Positions 23,403 to 35,737 of a DNA stretch of 64,000 nucleotides are shown here, one piece after another. Position numbers and translations under genes: made by a program. Within the stretch, counting starts at the first letter, position 1; the number at the start of each line of letters is the position of its first letter. This DNA is from Gigaspora rosea (taxonomy: Eukaryota > Glomeromycota > Glomeromycetes > Diversisporales > Gigasporaceae), in the NCBI GenBank assembly GCA_003550325.1, contig QKWP01000817.1, positions 38,952-102,951 of the forward strand, in the 5' to 3' direction. Below the pieces are notes generated by a model. That model did no database searches. It was not told where the DNA came from and saw nothing but the letters and a program-made list of their open reading frames with translations.

Positions 23403-23896
23403 TTCGCTCTATGCAGTAATTGAGGTGTTAAACCCAAAACCAGAATCAATAATAATAATGTCTGATAATGGAGACTACTATTATAATGCTGATCTAATAA
23501 TAATAATGAGATATTTGTCAAAATGGCATAGAGTTAATGTAAGCAAATAGGTTTTTTTAGAGGCAGGTGAAGCAAAAATGACCATCGATTCTTACCATAT
23601 ACAGGTATGATAATACTACTATGCTAGCAACTTTACGAAATTATAGCAGATCAGTATAGTATAGGCAAGCAAATCCATATAAGTATAGGTCAAATTTAAG
23701 AACTGATCAGCTATAATTCCTAACCCTAACCCTAATATATATTATACTGGATCAGTATAGTATAAATTTAAAAATTTGGTCTATACTATACAGATATACC
23801 ATACTGATTTGCAAAATATCTCAAATTTACTTATAATCTATATTTTGTATCAATCTTTTACAATTGATTAGATATCATATGCAATCAATTGACATA
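23403..23896. other. Gene-free stretch
   Basis: A repeated phrase around GATCAGTATAGTATA (23650-23810) and a short TAACCCTAACCCTAAT at 23720 were seen. Nothing codes convincingly. Confidence 0.4.
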
Positions 23897-24213
23897 CTGT
23901 AGGTTTCCGAAAATAAGCTACCTCCAAAAGAAGCCACCCCCCGGATTTTCAGAAAAATTTTTAAAGAAATTGTTAACAGTTGCTACATATAAAACTTTTT
24001 TTTCTACTAAGTAAACTTCAAAAGGTCGATTAAGTAAAGTTGTTCGGCGTAACAAAATACACTTATAGTAAAAATTTTATGCATTTGGACAACTTTTTAT
24101 TAGTAAGTTTTTTAATTTTTCGAAAAATTTAACAATCCGAAAATAAGCTATCACTACAATTTTTTGTGTAACTTTTTGGCCAAAAAGGGTAGCTTATTTT
24201 CGGACAAATACAG
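23897..24213. mobile_element. TA-flanked MITE, CCGAAAATAAGCTACC ends
   Basis: The 317-bp element ends CTGTAGGTTTCCGAAAATAA / CTGTATTTGTCCGAAAATAA and continues GCTACC, with TA at 23895-23896 and 24214-24215. The same GTAGCTTATTTTCGG phrase borders the palindrome near 26975-26995. Confidence 0.75.
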
Positions 24214-24215
24214 TA

Positions 24216-25480
24216 TTCGTTTAGGCTTTGATGTGATAGCAGGGCAGGATATTAAAAATGCAATTAAAGGAATTAAAGGAACTTTAGTTGCAAACCTAAA
24301 TCCTAATCAGAATAGAAGAGGTAATATAACTAATTTGTAATTAATCGAAAGTTTATATTAACTTCAGATTAAATACAAATAACGATAATAATAAGTTACC
24401 AGGAAATTCCAATTGGTTTAAGTAGCAATGGCCAACAACACGTAAGGTTGTAAATTACTATAGTTTTGCATAATTTCAGAATTCCATATACGTAATTGTA
24501 TTTGAACATATATGAGTTTCTAAGATCAAATTTTGGGCAATCGAAAGACTATAGTTTGGATCATATATTCAAATCATGCAGTAATATTGCTGAACTTTGT
24601 AAAGCCATACTTTATATACAATACGATGAAAATTATACATAATCTGATTTATTAAGCTTACATAAAATTATTAGTTTGTAATATTTATAACAGAATCCTA
24701 ATCATAGGTGAATTTGCCAGATGTATTAAAGCATAAGACGTTCCTGGTATAGGAAAATGGAAAATTTTTACCATAGCAGAATTAGATAAGTTTTGCAAAA
24801 AAGAGATTAATAAGCCTACACTACAAGTATCAACACATACTATACCATCATTGGAATAGAAAATGCCAGTGTCGAATCCATCTTGTATGTATTTTTTACA
24901 GTTAGACCTATTTTTATTTAATGATTACCAAGTTTTTTTCATATTACTGTATTAAGGTCTTATTTCGAGTTGTCTTACAAGAAAAATCTAATAAAGAAAT
25001 TAGAAAAATGTAAAATACAATTTGATAATCATAAGAGTAAAGAAGCATTGATAAATCTATTAGAAAACCAATTAGCAGAAGTATAAAGAAGGCAAAAATT
25101 GGTATGTATTATTTGCTATTAATGTAATTTTTGAATATTAAATAATTTGATAATAATCGATTGCTATTTATAGCTTATAACAAAATAAATAATTCTTTCA
25201 AAAAAAATGACCATACCTTTGAAGAAATTAAGTTTCCTTTGAATTTGAACTAGGCCCTTAAGGTGAATCAAAAGTTTGGAAAAAAGGGTGCTGGAAAGAG
25301 AATATCACCAGAAATTAGAATACTATTAGAGAGTTATTTTCTACAGATAATATAAATAAAAGTGACAAATATATCACAGAATATGCATGACGAACTTGTT
25401 CAGCTTGCACAAAAAAACAAAATTAAAATAGTGAAGGTACATACCAAAAGTCTCTACAATTTAAAACTGGATTGGTCGTT
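24216..25480 (+). pseudogene. Broken SAP-like domain protein
   Basis: Scattered in-frame pieces on + look like exons of one gene. Pieces are LGFDVIAGQDIKNAIKGIKG (24220-24320, ending at a GTAATA donor), GKWKIFTIAELDKFCKKEIN (24750-24815), SYFELSYKKNLIKKLEKCK to NLLENQLAEV (24960-25085) and KRISPEIRILLESYFL to KTKSLYNLKLDW (25295-25480). The third resembles a SAP DNA-binding helix pair; the last resembles the C-terminus of fungal proteins ending in a W-x-G-R-Y segment. Stops and frame changes break it (after EFARCIKA, after NQLAEV). Family assignment is from memory; exon borders are uncertain. Confidence 0.45.
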
Positions 25481-25691
25481 AGAGGGCTTCCAGAAATCAG
25501 CTGATTTTTTTTTACTATGAGCCCATCTTACTCCTACTTCACCCACTCCACCTGATACCCCAATCAGCCAATCAGATTTTACGATTATTAAAAAGTTAGA
25601 TATAATATTTAATAGTAAATAACTTTTGATCTACTGGGACAATTTCGATGATTTAAATACCAAAATGATACTCACAATGAGGGAATTTTAG

Positions 25692-27289
25692 TAAGGATGC
25701 ACCAGTCTGGTCTGGTCTGGTCCCAGTCCTAGTAAGACCATTACCAATAGAATATTCAGTTCTGGTCCGGTCTGTCCTTGGTCCTCAAATGGTCTTTTTA
25801 ATAATTTGGTGCATGGACTAGGAAAAACCCATCTCTGACACTTTTTTTATCAATTTCGAGATTTTTGATTCAAATTAAAGTGCCGGTTTATATTTATATT
25901 TATTTCACTTTGCCAAAAATTGAGATGGGTTTTCCTAGTCCTATTGGTCAAAATGACGTAATTACTATCAAATGTAAACAAACATCAGATGATCTGTGTT
26001 ACACCTGATCAAGCAATTTGATTGGATGATATGAAGATTACTGTTTGTTTACAAAGATCGGTCCAGGACTGGTCCTTTTAACGATCTCACGGTCCTTATT
26101 AGTCCCGGTCTGGGACCAGTCTGAACTGGTCTTTTTCAGGACTGAGTGCATCAGGACCCCGAAGAATATATGTAATACTGAGATCTGGCTTTGTATAGAC
26201 TTATATATAATTTTTCCATATGTTATATGTTTAAATTTGTATAACCAACTGGTAATTTTTTGAAAAGTTAGATGTTTATTTGTATAACAAAGACGATCTT
26301 TATAACAAGTACGATCTTTTTTTGTATAACGATACTATATATACATCGGGAAAATTTTTAAGTAGATATAAATCGATATATACCGTATGTTGCAGCTACC
26401 TTTTTTTGCTGATTTTTAACAAAAAAACCCCGTGGGTAGCTTATTTACTATTTTAAGTAATTTAAAGCTTATTTTTGAATACAAAACTTTAATAAGTAAA
26501 ATAAATAAATAAATATGCTGTAGACAATAAATAAATATGCTATAGACGATAAATAAATATGTTATAAACAATAAATAAATATGCAGAAAAAAATCGGGAG
26601 AAACTATAAAGCGATTTTTGGTCAATCGATTATAGTCGCTACATAGTAAAGTCTAAATTTTACTAAGCAAATCGATTAAAGTCGCATAAGTAACATTGTT
26701 CAGCAGATCAAAATACGCGTACTCTGAAAATTTCATACAAATCAGAGAACTTTCTATTATTTGACTTTTAATTTTTACGTTCAACGGATTTTTTTTTATA
26801 AAAAAAAAACCGTTGAACGTAAAAATTAAAAGTCAAATAATAAAAAGTTCTCCAATTTGTATGAAATTTTCAGGGTACGCGTATTTTGATCTGCTTAACA
26901 ATGTTACTTATGCGACTTTAATCGATTTTCTTAGTAAAATTTAGACTTTACTATGTAGCAACGTTCATCGATCGTATGGGTAGCTTATTTTCGGAACTAA
27001 AAATTTTGTTGTTGAATTTGAACACGGTTAACTACTGCCCTTCTTTTTCTAGATAGGTTTCTAATTTTCTCTTCGTCACTTTTTTTTGTGTAATTATGTT
27101 TTTGGCTTTGGTGGTTAACATGATCATACTGGTACTCAGATCTGAAATTGTATAATTTATAGTAAATTTGAACTTATATGATAATTTTGTATAAAGCTTT
27201 TAATAAAATTAAGTGTATAAAGTTATATTAAAATTTTGAGTCTGGATCTGAGTTATATATGTATTCTTTGGGGTCCTAGTGCATCCCTA
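25692..27289. mobile_element. hAT-like element with GGACCAGTCTGG words
   Basis: The 1,598-bp element has ends TAAGGATGCACCAGTC / TAGGGATGCACTAGGAC. Its flanks are AATTTTAG and GATTCTAG (6/8). Sister palindrome units read GATTCTAGCAAG uninterrupted (near 27630 and 27970), so GATTCTAG was the target and the left copy has mutated. The left part repeats GGTCTGGTCTGGTCCC and GGACTGGTCC. The middle contains the palindrome at 26612-26975. Confidence 0.7.
26612..26975. repeat. ~360-bp near-perfect palindrome
   Basis: The arms (about 175 bp each) meet at an A/T-rich loop near 26798 between CGTTCAACGG and CCGTTGAACG. Landmarks in both arms are GATCAAAATACGCGTA, TTGACTTTTAATTTTTACG and CTTTACTATGTAGC. 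It could form a long hairpin in DNA or RNA. Probably a foldback insertion inside the surrounding hAT-like element. Confidence 0.85.
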
Positions 27290-28240
27290 GATTCTAGCAA
27301 GCCCAAAATCATTAAAATCTAATTACTGGATCCTAAGATAGAAATAGATTTGTTTACTATAAAAGTTTTATAATTTATTAAAAAATTATAAACTATTTAT
27401 AGTAACACAAATTTATTCTGATCTCTTGATCCTGTGATTGGATTTTTATGATTTTGGACTTCTAGAATCCTCTCATTGAGCTGATCATTTTGGTAGTTAA
27501 TTCATTGAAATTGGCGTAGATCAAAAGTTATTACCAATTAAAAATTAATTTTCAATTGTTAATACCTTTTGATCTACTAGGCCAATTTCGATGAATTAAC
27601 TACCAAAATGATCAGCTCAATGAGAGAATTCTAGCAAGCCCAAAATCATTAAAATCTAATTACTGGATCTTAAGATCGAAATAGATTTGTATTACTATAA
27701 AATTTTTATAATTTATTAAAAAATGATAAACCATTTATAGTAATACAAATTTATTCTGATCTTTGGATCCTGTGATTGGATTTTTATGATTTTGGGCTTG
27801 CTAGAATCCTCTCATTGAGTTGATCATTTTGGTAGTTAAATCATCAAAATTGACCCAGTAAATCAAAAGTTATTAACAATTAAAATTAATTTTCAATTGT
27901 TAATAACTTTTGATCTACTAGGCCAATTTCGATGATTTAACTACTAAAATGATCAGCTTAATGAGAGGATTCTAGCAAGTCCAAAATCATAAAAATTCAA
28001 TCACAGGATCCAGATCAGAATAACTTTGTGTTACTATAAATAGTTTATAATTTTTTAATAAATTATAAAACTTTTATGAGATTGACAGGGCATAGGATCA
28101 ATTTTTCGATCATGTGCCTTTCGACCCCTATTTTCGACACGTGTTGATAAATTTATTTATAATTTATTGCATGCATTGTATTACTTAAAGCAAATTTGTA
28201 CAACAAGAAAAAAATTTATCGCTATTGTACTAAGACAAAA

Positions 28241-29600
28241 TTAAAGTCCAAGGTTTTGATCTCCGCCAAGTAGGAATACGCCGCACCTGTTTTGTGCTAT
28301 TTTTATATCAGTAATTATTGTAAAAGCACGATCTAAGTTATTTATAACTGCCTCTACATGTTGTAAATTGTTGCTTGTTAACTCTATATTTAAATGACCA
28401 ACTAAACGATTTAATAAAGCTATTTTAGATTCAATTTCTTGACATCGGTTCATATCTTCAGTACCTTCTTCGGCATAGTTTTCTAATAAAGCTGGATCAT
28501 ATGGTATTAAGTTTGAAGTAGTTTCAGGTATGTTTTGAGTTTCATTTCCATTCCAGGGATAGTTAGTTCGCCGTTTAAAATTAGAATAAACGAATCAAAC
28601 TTCTTGCTTTTTTGACACTTCTATTTTTTCTAATACTATATGGATCAAATGTTTGCATATTAAAAAATGGCTATTAAGAAAATAAGGGTAGCTACATATC
28701 TAGCAGCTCAAATCGATATAATAGTGTTCACTAAACTCTTTATTAATCGATTTATTAGCAAGATTCTTCCATTCCTTTTTAAAGTTGTCAAACCATGACG
28801 GAGGTGTTCTGCCAAGTGAAATTTGCTGAAAGTGGGTGATTTGGTTGGGCAATACTCAAGTACGAATAATCCAAGTAAGATAATCAAGTCTTGGGTGATT
28901 AAACTGATAAAGGTAATTGTGTTTTAAAACCTTCCAATGGGCCTTGATCATCATATTAGTTTTACCAAGAGGTATTATTTCCTGTGTAAAACAGGCCCAA
29001 AGACACCATCTAGAAGGTTTGTACCAGGCATACCATAAATATGCCCAAAGCAATACAAGATTATTTGTATTGCAAATTTCATATATTTTACTAATTGCAT
29101 TTATTCTTATTTCTTTAGAAGACAAAAATTGACCATCAGCAGTAGTTGGAATTTTGAAATGCATATTGAAATGCTTTTTAATAAGGCTGATGATATCTTC
29201 ATGCAGATTAGATAGACAAACGATATAGTATTCTTTATCTTCACATTTTAGATCAGGTTTGAAAAAAGGATTAACAAAAGAAACTCATTCGCAACTTCGT
29301 TATACTTATAGTCGGTTCGTTTGATTTTATTTTTGCTTCTAATTTTTTTCTTGAGAGCTTTTACGATGTGCCATAGACAGAGTTGTATATTACACGCCAG
29401 CCATATTTTTTTCGCGGCATTGATTTCAGCAAAGTCCTTATTGGTATAAAAGTAGATAGAGTGCAAACCTTTGCTATAAAGGGCACCAAAAAAACCTTTA
29501 AGAGCTTCAGTTCACAGTTTCTTATGTGTTTCATCACCAATTTTTCTCGTGTCAAGAATGAGGTAAGTCAGAGGGAAACCCGCGCCTGTGCATAAGTAAT
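28241..29600 (-). pseudogene. MULE transposase with SWIM finger, broken
   Basis: On - from 29600 downward, pieces in several frames form one transposase. They are KGLHSIYFYTNKDFAEINAA, IQLCLWHIVKALKKKI, a spacer, KTNMMIKAHWKVLKHNYLYQ, FNHPRLDYLTWIIRT, a SWIM-type C-x-C...C-x-H finger CSYPYFLNSHFLICKHLIH (28630-28690, first Cys pair altered) and a tail MNRCQEIESKIALLNRLVGH ending at 28241. MULE transposases cut and paste Mutator-type elements. Stops and frameshifts interrupt it, and the N-terminal DDE part is missing beyond 29600, exactly where the foldback at 29603 begins. Family call is from recognisable motifs; no search was run. Confidence 0.7.
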
Positions 29601-29602
29601 TA

Positions 29603-30253
29603 ATTATCCCTTAGATTGTAGTAGAACACAGGCAAATTTGCCTGCGTTTTTGCACTTTTTTAGCTCTGATTTACTTTTTTAAAATACTAAAATAATTAAA
29701 TAAAACTTTGTACAATTATATTTGAAAATAAGGATTACTTTTTTGCAAAATTAGTTTTTATATTATAAGAAAATAAATTATAGTTACATATAAGCTGAAA
29801 ATAGATAATTTTAAGAAAAAATTTTTTTAAAAAATTTTATTACAATTTTTCTGCGATCTTATTTAGTTTTAGTTTTAGAACTATAGTTCTTAAGACAATA
29901 TTGTAGTTTATATAAAGGATGACAACTTTCATTATTGCAACTTTAATGATTTACTTGTAAAAATTAAGACTTGTATTAGAAGTAAAGATTTTTTTTATAG
30001 ACGGGAACATATAAAATTTGAAAAAATCTAAAGAAAAATTTTAATAGTAAAAATGCCAATACAAGAACTTTAAACATTTATTATATTAAAGTTTTCTAAT
30101 GATTTTAAAAAAATTTTATAACAAAGTTACTAAAACAAAACTTAAAGAATATTTTTTACTTAGAAAAGATATGGCTAAAATCAATATTTAAAATTTTATT
30201 AAAAATTTTAAAATACGCAGGCAAATTTGTCTGTGTTACAATCTAAGGGATAA
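29603..30253. mobile_element. Foldback MITE, CCCTTAGATTGTA ends
   Basis: The 651-bp element has inverted ends TTATCCCTTAGATTGTA on both sides and an internal ACACAGGCAAATTTGCCTGC / GCAGGCAAATTTGTCTGTG pair. TA occurs on both flanks (29601-29602, 30254-30255). No ORF. It abuts the truncated end of the MULE gene. Confidence 0.7.
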
Positions 30254-30255
30254 TA

Positions 30256-31478
30256 TAAATAATATTATTACAATATAACTAATAATATTATTTAATTATA
30301 ATTAAGTTTTACTAATTTTATATAATTAAACTTTTAGTTTGCAAAATTTATTAGTAAATTATAATTATAATTAGTCTTAAAAGGTGTACCAAATTTAGTA
30401 TGAAAAATTAAAAATACAAAGTTTAAAAAAATTTTTTTGAAATAATTTTATTAATAATATTAAAAGAAAATTTATAAATTTACTTTTGTATATGAAACAT
30501 GGGTATCTATTTAATATCTATAAGATTTTAAGATTACTAGCCAATAAAATTTTCTACTATGCTTTTTACCAATAAAACTCTAAATCAAAAAAAACTTGCA
30601 TGTTATTATATCAAACAATCTTAATGTTATATATAATGATCGAGTTGAAACAAGTTTTAATGCTAATTTTTCTAAATAAGTCGATGTTATTGTTTTTAAT
30701 GAATTTAATTAAAGTTGATTAACAATGAATAATATCAAAATGGTTTTTAAATCAATGCTAAAAGAAAAAAAATTCCGAACTTAAATCCAAATTAGGTTTA
30801 ATTATAATAATAAATATATATATGTATTCATCTAGCACAGGTTACAAACTAGTAATAATAATAATAATAATAATAATAATTTTTTTTTTAGAATTCGGCA
30901 GTTATGCCGTAACTTTATTTATACACATTTTGTAACACCGGTACATTATGTGTTATGTCTACTCTATAGTGCCTATTATATTAAAGTGTGACCCACCCAG
31001 GTATCATCTGAAGATCCTTAAATGTGACTTGCTATAACAAACCTTTTCTCATCGTAACTCCTTATCTAGGTAGACTTAGAGTATTCAAATCACCAATTGA
31101 AGTTTGCCATCTATTATAACCGCCTACTTCTTAATCCTCTTTTTCTAACTTCTCGAGTAGCAAGATTTTACTAGAATAAAAAAGACAAATAAAGAAAATA
31201 AAAGGAAATAAAAAAAAGGGCGAAAAGCTAAAATATCTAAATGAAGACCAAAGAAGTACAAAGTAAAAATGAAAAGACAGAAGAGGAAGGCAAGAAGTAA
31301 ACGGCTATAATAGCACTATTTGCGCCAATGTCTAGTGATAAAAATTATATAATACTGCGCAAGGAAACGCCTCACCAAAGTATTATATATAAATAAAAGA
31401 AAACTAAAGGAACTATCTAGAATTTATTTTCTGCAGATCTGTATACTCCATTGTGCCATGTTTCATTACGCATCTGTT
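30256..31478. other. Gene-free stretch with (AAT)n
   Basis: 30850-30882 is a TAA/AAT trinucleotide run followed by T9. 30985-31160 is mixed-composition sequence (ACCCACCCAGGTATCATC...) that could be a retroposon untranslated region. I could not assign it. Confidence 0.35.
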
Positions 31479-31980
31479 CTATTTATCCACCTGCATATCT
31501 ACTTCCCGATTAGGATAGAAACAACAATGCTGATCTTTTGGTAGAAGTATACCGAATTTCCTACTTTTCATCCAAAATTCCAGAAAAAAAGACTTCAAGC
31601 GAGAATATGATAGTAGGTATATGGTCAAATATGTTCTTGTAACCAAAACCTTTAGAGAGTGTGTTAAAAAACTCATTTTTTAGTTCATCGCCTAGTCAAA
31701 CTATAAAACCTTCATTAACGGAAGAAAACTTCTACCAGAATTTCTTGTACCAAAGCCACCCATTGCCAGTTATCTTGCACAGCTGACGCTTCTGGCTTGC
31801 TTGCCAAATATATAAAGGAGTTCCAAAGAAAACAAAAAAAAGTTGATCTTTATATTATAGCTGCTTCGTCTTTTACTATAAAAATTTTTGTTTTTTCTTT
31901 TGCTTAAAATTTCAGACAAGTAATCTATAGGAAGAGTTGATGAATAAAATTGAATAATAAGGGGAGCGCCATTTATCACC
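31479..31980 (-). pseudogene. Probable LINE fragment (a)
   Basis: On -, a 65-codon open piece contains FGILLPKDQHCCFYPNREVD and stops at 31479. The nucleotide phrase around CCAAAAGATC-GCA-TGTT is shared with the + strand fragment at 39800-39835 (LSSPKDRQCLHPPIWN). Two worn copies of one mobile ORF in opposite orientation fit a non-LTR retrotransposon, but I cannot identify a catalytic motif. Confidence 0.3.
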
Positions 31981-32474
31981 TGATTTTTTAGGTAGGTGGG
32001 GGTAGAGTAATTATCAGGTCCTATATATAAAATAATATATATAATATATATTATTTATATATAAATATATATTTATATATATTATTATATATACTAGCAA
32101 TTAACCCTCGCATTGCTTCGGGGCTAGTGATGCCACCGAAATTGATTTTTGAAAAAGGCCTATTTCGTCTTCATTAGAGAAAATTAAAATTTTTTATAAG
32201 GAAGAGCAAATAAAATTTATATAGATATTTTCCTTATAATTTCGTTTATTCAAAAAAAGTATCAAATAATTTCGTCTTTCAAGTAAAATAGATCAAAAAC
32301 AATTTCGTCTTCAAATTTTAATTTCGGGTTTTAGAACCCGAAATGCTTTCGTCCTCATGTATATTCGGGGCATATGTAGTATATCGATCATTTTGATCCT
32401 AACCAATCATCAAATTATTTACCATAATACATGTTATATTTTAATATATAGATAAAAGCGTAAATAATGGAACT

Positions 32475-32930
32475 TTCGCTCAATTATATAATAAACCTTC
32501 GCTCAAATTACTTACTGAACCTTTGCTCAAATTACTTACTGAACCTTCATTCAAATTACTTACTGAATCTTCGTTCAAATTAATTACTGAACTTTTGCTC
32601 AAGTTACTTATTAAACCTTGTTTAAATTGTTTTTTTTTATATAACTTGCTGAACCTTTACTCAAATTATTTACTAAAACTTTGCTCAAATTTGTTTACTA
32701 AACCTTTGCTCAAATTACTAATTAAACCTTTGCTCAAATTATTCTTTTACCGGTATATAATTTACTAAATCTTCGTTTAAATTATTTTTTTATATTACTT
32801 ACTAAACCTTTGCTTAAATTATTTTTTATATAACTTATTAAACTTTTGCATAAATTATTTTTATATAACAAATTTTTGCTTAGATTTTTTTTTATATAGT
32901 TTAATGAATATTGCTCAAGTTATCTTATTT
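32475..32930 (+). repeat. ~24-bp minisatellite ACCTTTGCTCAAATTACTTA
   Basis: About 15-18 imperfect units of AACCTTTGCTCAAATTACTT plus ACTG or TATA-type linkers. The 81-codon frame at 32523-32768 (repeated TEPSFKLL) is its translation. The reverse-complement array is at 53280-53640. Confidence 0.85.
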
Positions 32931-33109
32931 ATTAATATAATTAAGCAAAAGAACTTGAAAAAATTGATAGATTTATTTTTTCACGCATAGTAAAATATCG
33001 ATTGGCTTGTTTTAATTTCAATAGTTCATCAATTTCTTTATCCAGAATTTTGTAATAGCCTTATTCATGCTTCATTCATAAGTGTCTTTAAAAGATTATT
33101 TATACCAGG

Positions 33110-34670
33110 AATGTAGTCATGCAAATGACAGTTTCCGAATGGTGAGTTCGCAAAATCTTGCATTTGATTGGGCATTAAAAATCTATGATTTTACACCTAT
33201 TTGGTATTTGCGCTACTCTGAAATAAGTACGTAGTATATACATACGTAATATCATATAATAGAATGAGAATATATAATGAACTGCTTTAAGATTAAAACT
33301 ACATATATTGTGATTTATTTAGATACATGAATTTGATTTTATTGAGTTTCTATTTAATATTTTATTTAGTAGTATTAACACACTAACAATTACTTTACAG
33401 ACAACTTAATTAAATTAATTAAATTACAGACAAGGTTATTTTTAGTCAATTGATTCACAATTAGTTCACTGACAACAAACAAATTAATTCTGGTCGCTAT
33501 CAAATTTTAGATCGCTGTACACATATACAATCACTCGATTTTTGTCTGATTGTGTGATTGTAAATGATTGTAAAGTGCATTTTTTTAGCAAAAGATTCAA
33601 AATTTAGTGCTTTCAAAGAGATGTGGCTACATGTTTTCTGTATGATGTTTAGAGAAGATTTCTGAGATTTTAGATTGTCTGTTGTTTTATATTTTTGAAC
33701 AGTTACGTTTATATTTCTTTGAAATTGATAAAATACTTAAAATTGATTGGAATCTCTGATTCCCACATGCCATTATAACCTGCAGAGGCCACATTTTTTC
33801 ATAAAATGCAATAATATAATTTAAAAAATTTGTCAGCATATCTATGCTCATTAAAAAATCCTTGTATAATCATGCAACTGGACTTCAGGTACAAATATGA
33901 TTAAAGGCATCAATTTGCAAACTGCGATAATCGTCTATGAGCTAAATTGTTCATAAAGTGGCATAGACTCTTATTTATCATGCGTCGATTTTTTTTTTTA
34001 ATTCAAAAGGCACGTAATCATTTATTTTTTTATATAACAGTAGACATACTTAATTAATAAATTTTTACCATTGGGGTTTCTTTTTTTTAAAATAAGTGGA
34101 GCTTAGAAGATCCTATTTTCTTTTTTAGAATTCCAAATCAAAATTAAATACCTTTTTTTTTGATAACTATTCATTAGTAAGCGATTATGTAAATAAGTAC
34201 ATACTTAAAAATAGAATTTGTAGATCACTTCTTTATAATGATTATAATAAATTAATTTTCGAAAGGGTTAAACCTTTATTTTCTTATTCACATATTTTTT
34301 TTATTCAATATTTTGCACTATCAATTATTTCATTTCAACTATTCTATTACCAATTATAATTGTACTTAACATTGTTATATTATATATTTATTTTTAACTA
34401 TACTATTAACAAGAGGATGATTTAGATTACGCATACCAGGTAAGAATTATAACATGTAGTACACAGATATGGGACAAGAATAAAAATACAATTGGACAAT
34501 CTAGCGTATTGGGTTTCAGAATTAATGATTTGGCATCCGATTACAGATAAAATAAGTGACATATTTATAAAATATAATATAATTACCTCTATTTCTGAAA
34601 TTTTAAATTGTATTCATATGACGTTCCTGGCTTTAGCACGACAGCATCGTGCAGCTACCTTTGATATTGT
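33110..34670. other. Segment present only in copy 1
   Basis: This ~1.56-kb piece interrupts the alignment between the two inverted copies. It is either an insertion here or a deletion there. The open frame 34492-34686 (DNLAYWVSELMIWHP...) is 64 codons with a TTG-type start only; unrecognised and doubtful. Confidence 0.4.
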
Positions 34671-35737
34671 TGATATGAAATTTTAGATATGTTAAGCGTA
34701 AAACAATAAAATAATCTATAATAATTAAGATCATATAAATAAGATAAATAAGTGTATTCGAATTTTAATTAAAAAATAAATAGAATTTGTCTAAATCCCT
34801 TATTGCAATGAAATTAAAAATTTCACTTTAAAGCTTAATTCAATTTTATCGTAAGGTAAGCATACATACTCTTATTTATTCAATCTATCTATTATACAGT
34901 ATATCTAACATAAATTATCATGATATACAACTAAATTTTGCTAGTCTAGTAATATCTGATATATTTTTATTGTTATATAAAAGTTGGTGGATTCAACTAA
35001 TATTATTAAAATACACTATGAAACCTTCAATTTTACTTAGTGCACTTGTTTCATGAAATAATATTGTAAATATATAAAAAGTTTTTGGATAAAGATATAA
35101 AAAAAAATCGTGTTTTGTGAGTTTGAAAAGAGCAAATCGCATTCTGTGACAGTATTCAAAAAAAAAGTAAACAGTTACACATGTTTAAAACAGATCATGT
35201 TTGAAAAAAAAGGCTGATTGTGTTCCGTGAATTTTTCGTTATTCGGACTGATCCGGAAAAAAGCAACTGGTTACATATATTTGTATTTTAATATATAGAT
35301 AAAATTTTAATATTGAATAACTTTTGATCCACCAGTCCATTTTTGATGATTTAATTACCAAAATGTTCGCCTCAGTGAGACGATTCTAAAAAACCTAAAA
35401 TCACTAAATTCTAATCACAGGATCCTAAGATCAACAAAGATTTGTATTCTATAAACAATTAATAATTAGATATATCTAATTTGGTGCACCTAAGTTCTAT
35501 GATGAATTCCACGTGCCATATCGATCAGAATCTAATTATTTTGGTACATTCAATTCGTCTCATTGAGACTAGTGCTTCTAGGTCTGGTCCGGGTCTGGTC
35601 TGGGATCAGACAAGACTCAAACTCTAAATTTTACTAATTTCAGACTTCAGTCCAGACTCAACTATGAGTCCGGTTCGGGTCTGGTCCGAAATCTGCAGAC
35701 TTGTCTGAATTCAAATATAATAATATGTATTTTTTGG

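Larger units (their letters stand above)
25489..28085. mobile_element. Foldback element with tandem palindromes, GATCAAAAGTTATT family
   Basis: The left end GAGGGCTTCCAGAAATCAGC resembles the ends at 4067 and 31961. From 25612 to 28085 there are about two and a half head-to-tail copies of a ~330-bp palindrome. Each arm reads AACTTTTGATCTAC, CCAAAATGATCAGCTCAATG, AGAGGATTCTAGCAAGCCC, ACTGGATCCTAAGATC. Arm-joining TTAACAATTAAAATTAATTT sits between units. The first unit is split by the insertion at 25692-27289. The right terminus seems lost near 28085. Confidence 0.7.
32093..35300 (+). mobile_element. Dispersed element, copy 1 (partner at 47190-54200)
   Basis: It begins with a GC-rich hairpin end CTAGCAATTAACCCTCGC...GGGGCTAG and ends near TTTTAATATATAGAT. 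The same end phrase at 32437-32454 shows that 32093-32454 may be a separate short element. Segments 32475-32930, 33000-33110, 34690-34760 and 35080-35290 recur as reverse complements in 47190-54200. On - near 33010-33060 a short frame reads KEIDELLKLKQANRYFTMRE; its partner at 53065-53150 reads DKEINELLELIQAIELDRYF. I do not recognise that family. 33110-34670 is absent from the partner. Confidence 0.55.

Noticed and set aside
23700..23740. Telomere-like CCTAACCCTAACCCTAAT
   Set aside because: Only two to three imperfect units, as also near 6236, 16478, 17030 and 42712; too short and interstitial.
32523..32768. 81-codon repeat protein (TEPSFKLL)
   Set aside because: Direct translation of a 24-bp minisatellite with no ATG or splice context.
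34492..34686. 64-codon frame DNLAYWVSELMIWHP...
   Set aside because: Reasonable composition but a non-ATG start, upstream stops and no partner exons; absent from the inverted partner copy.
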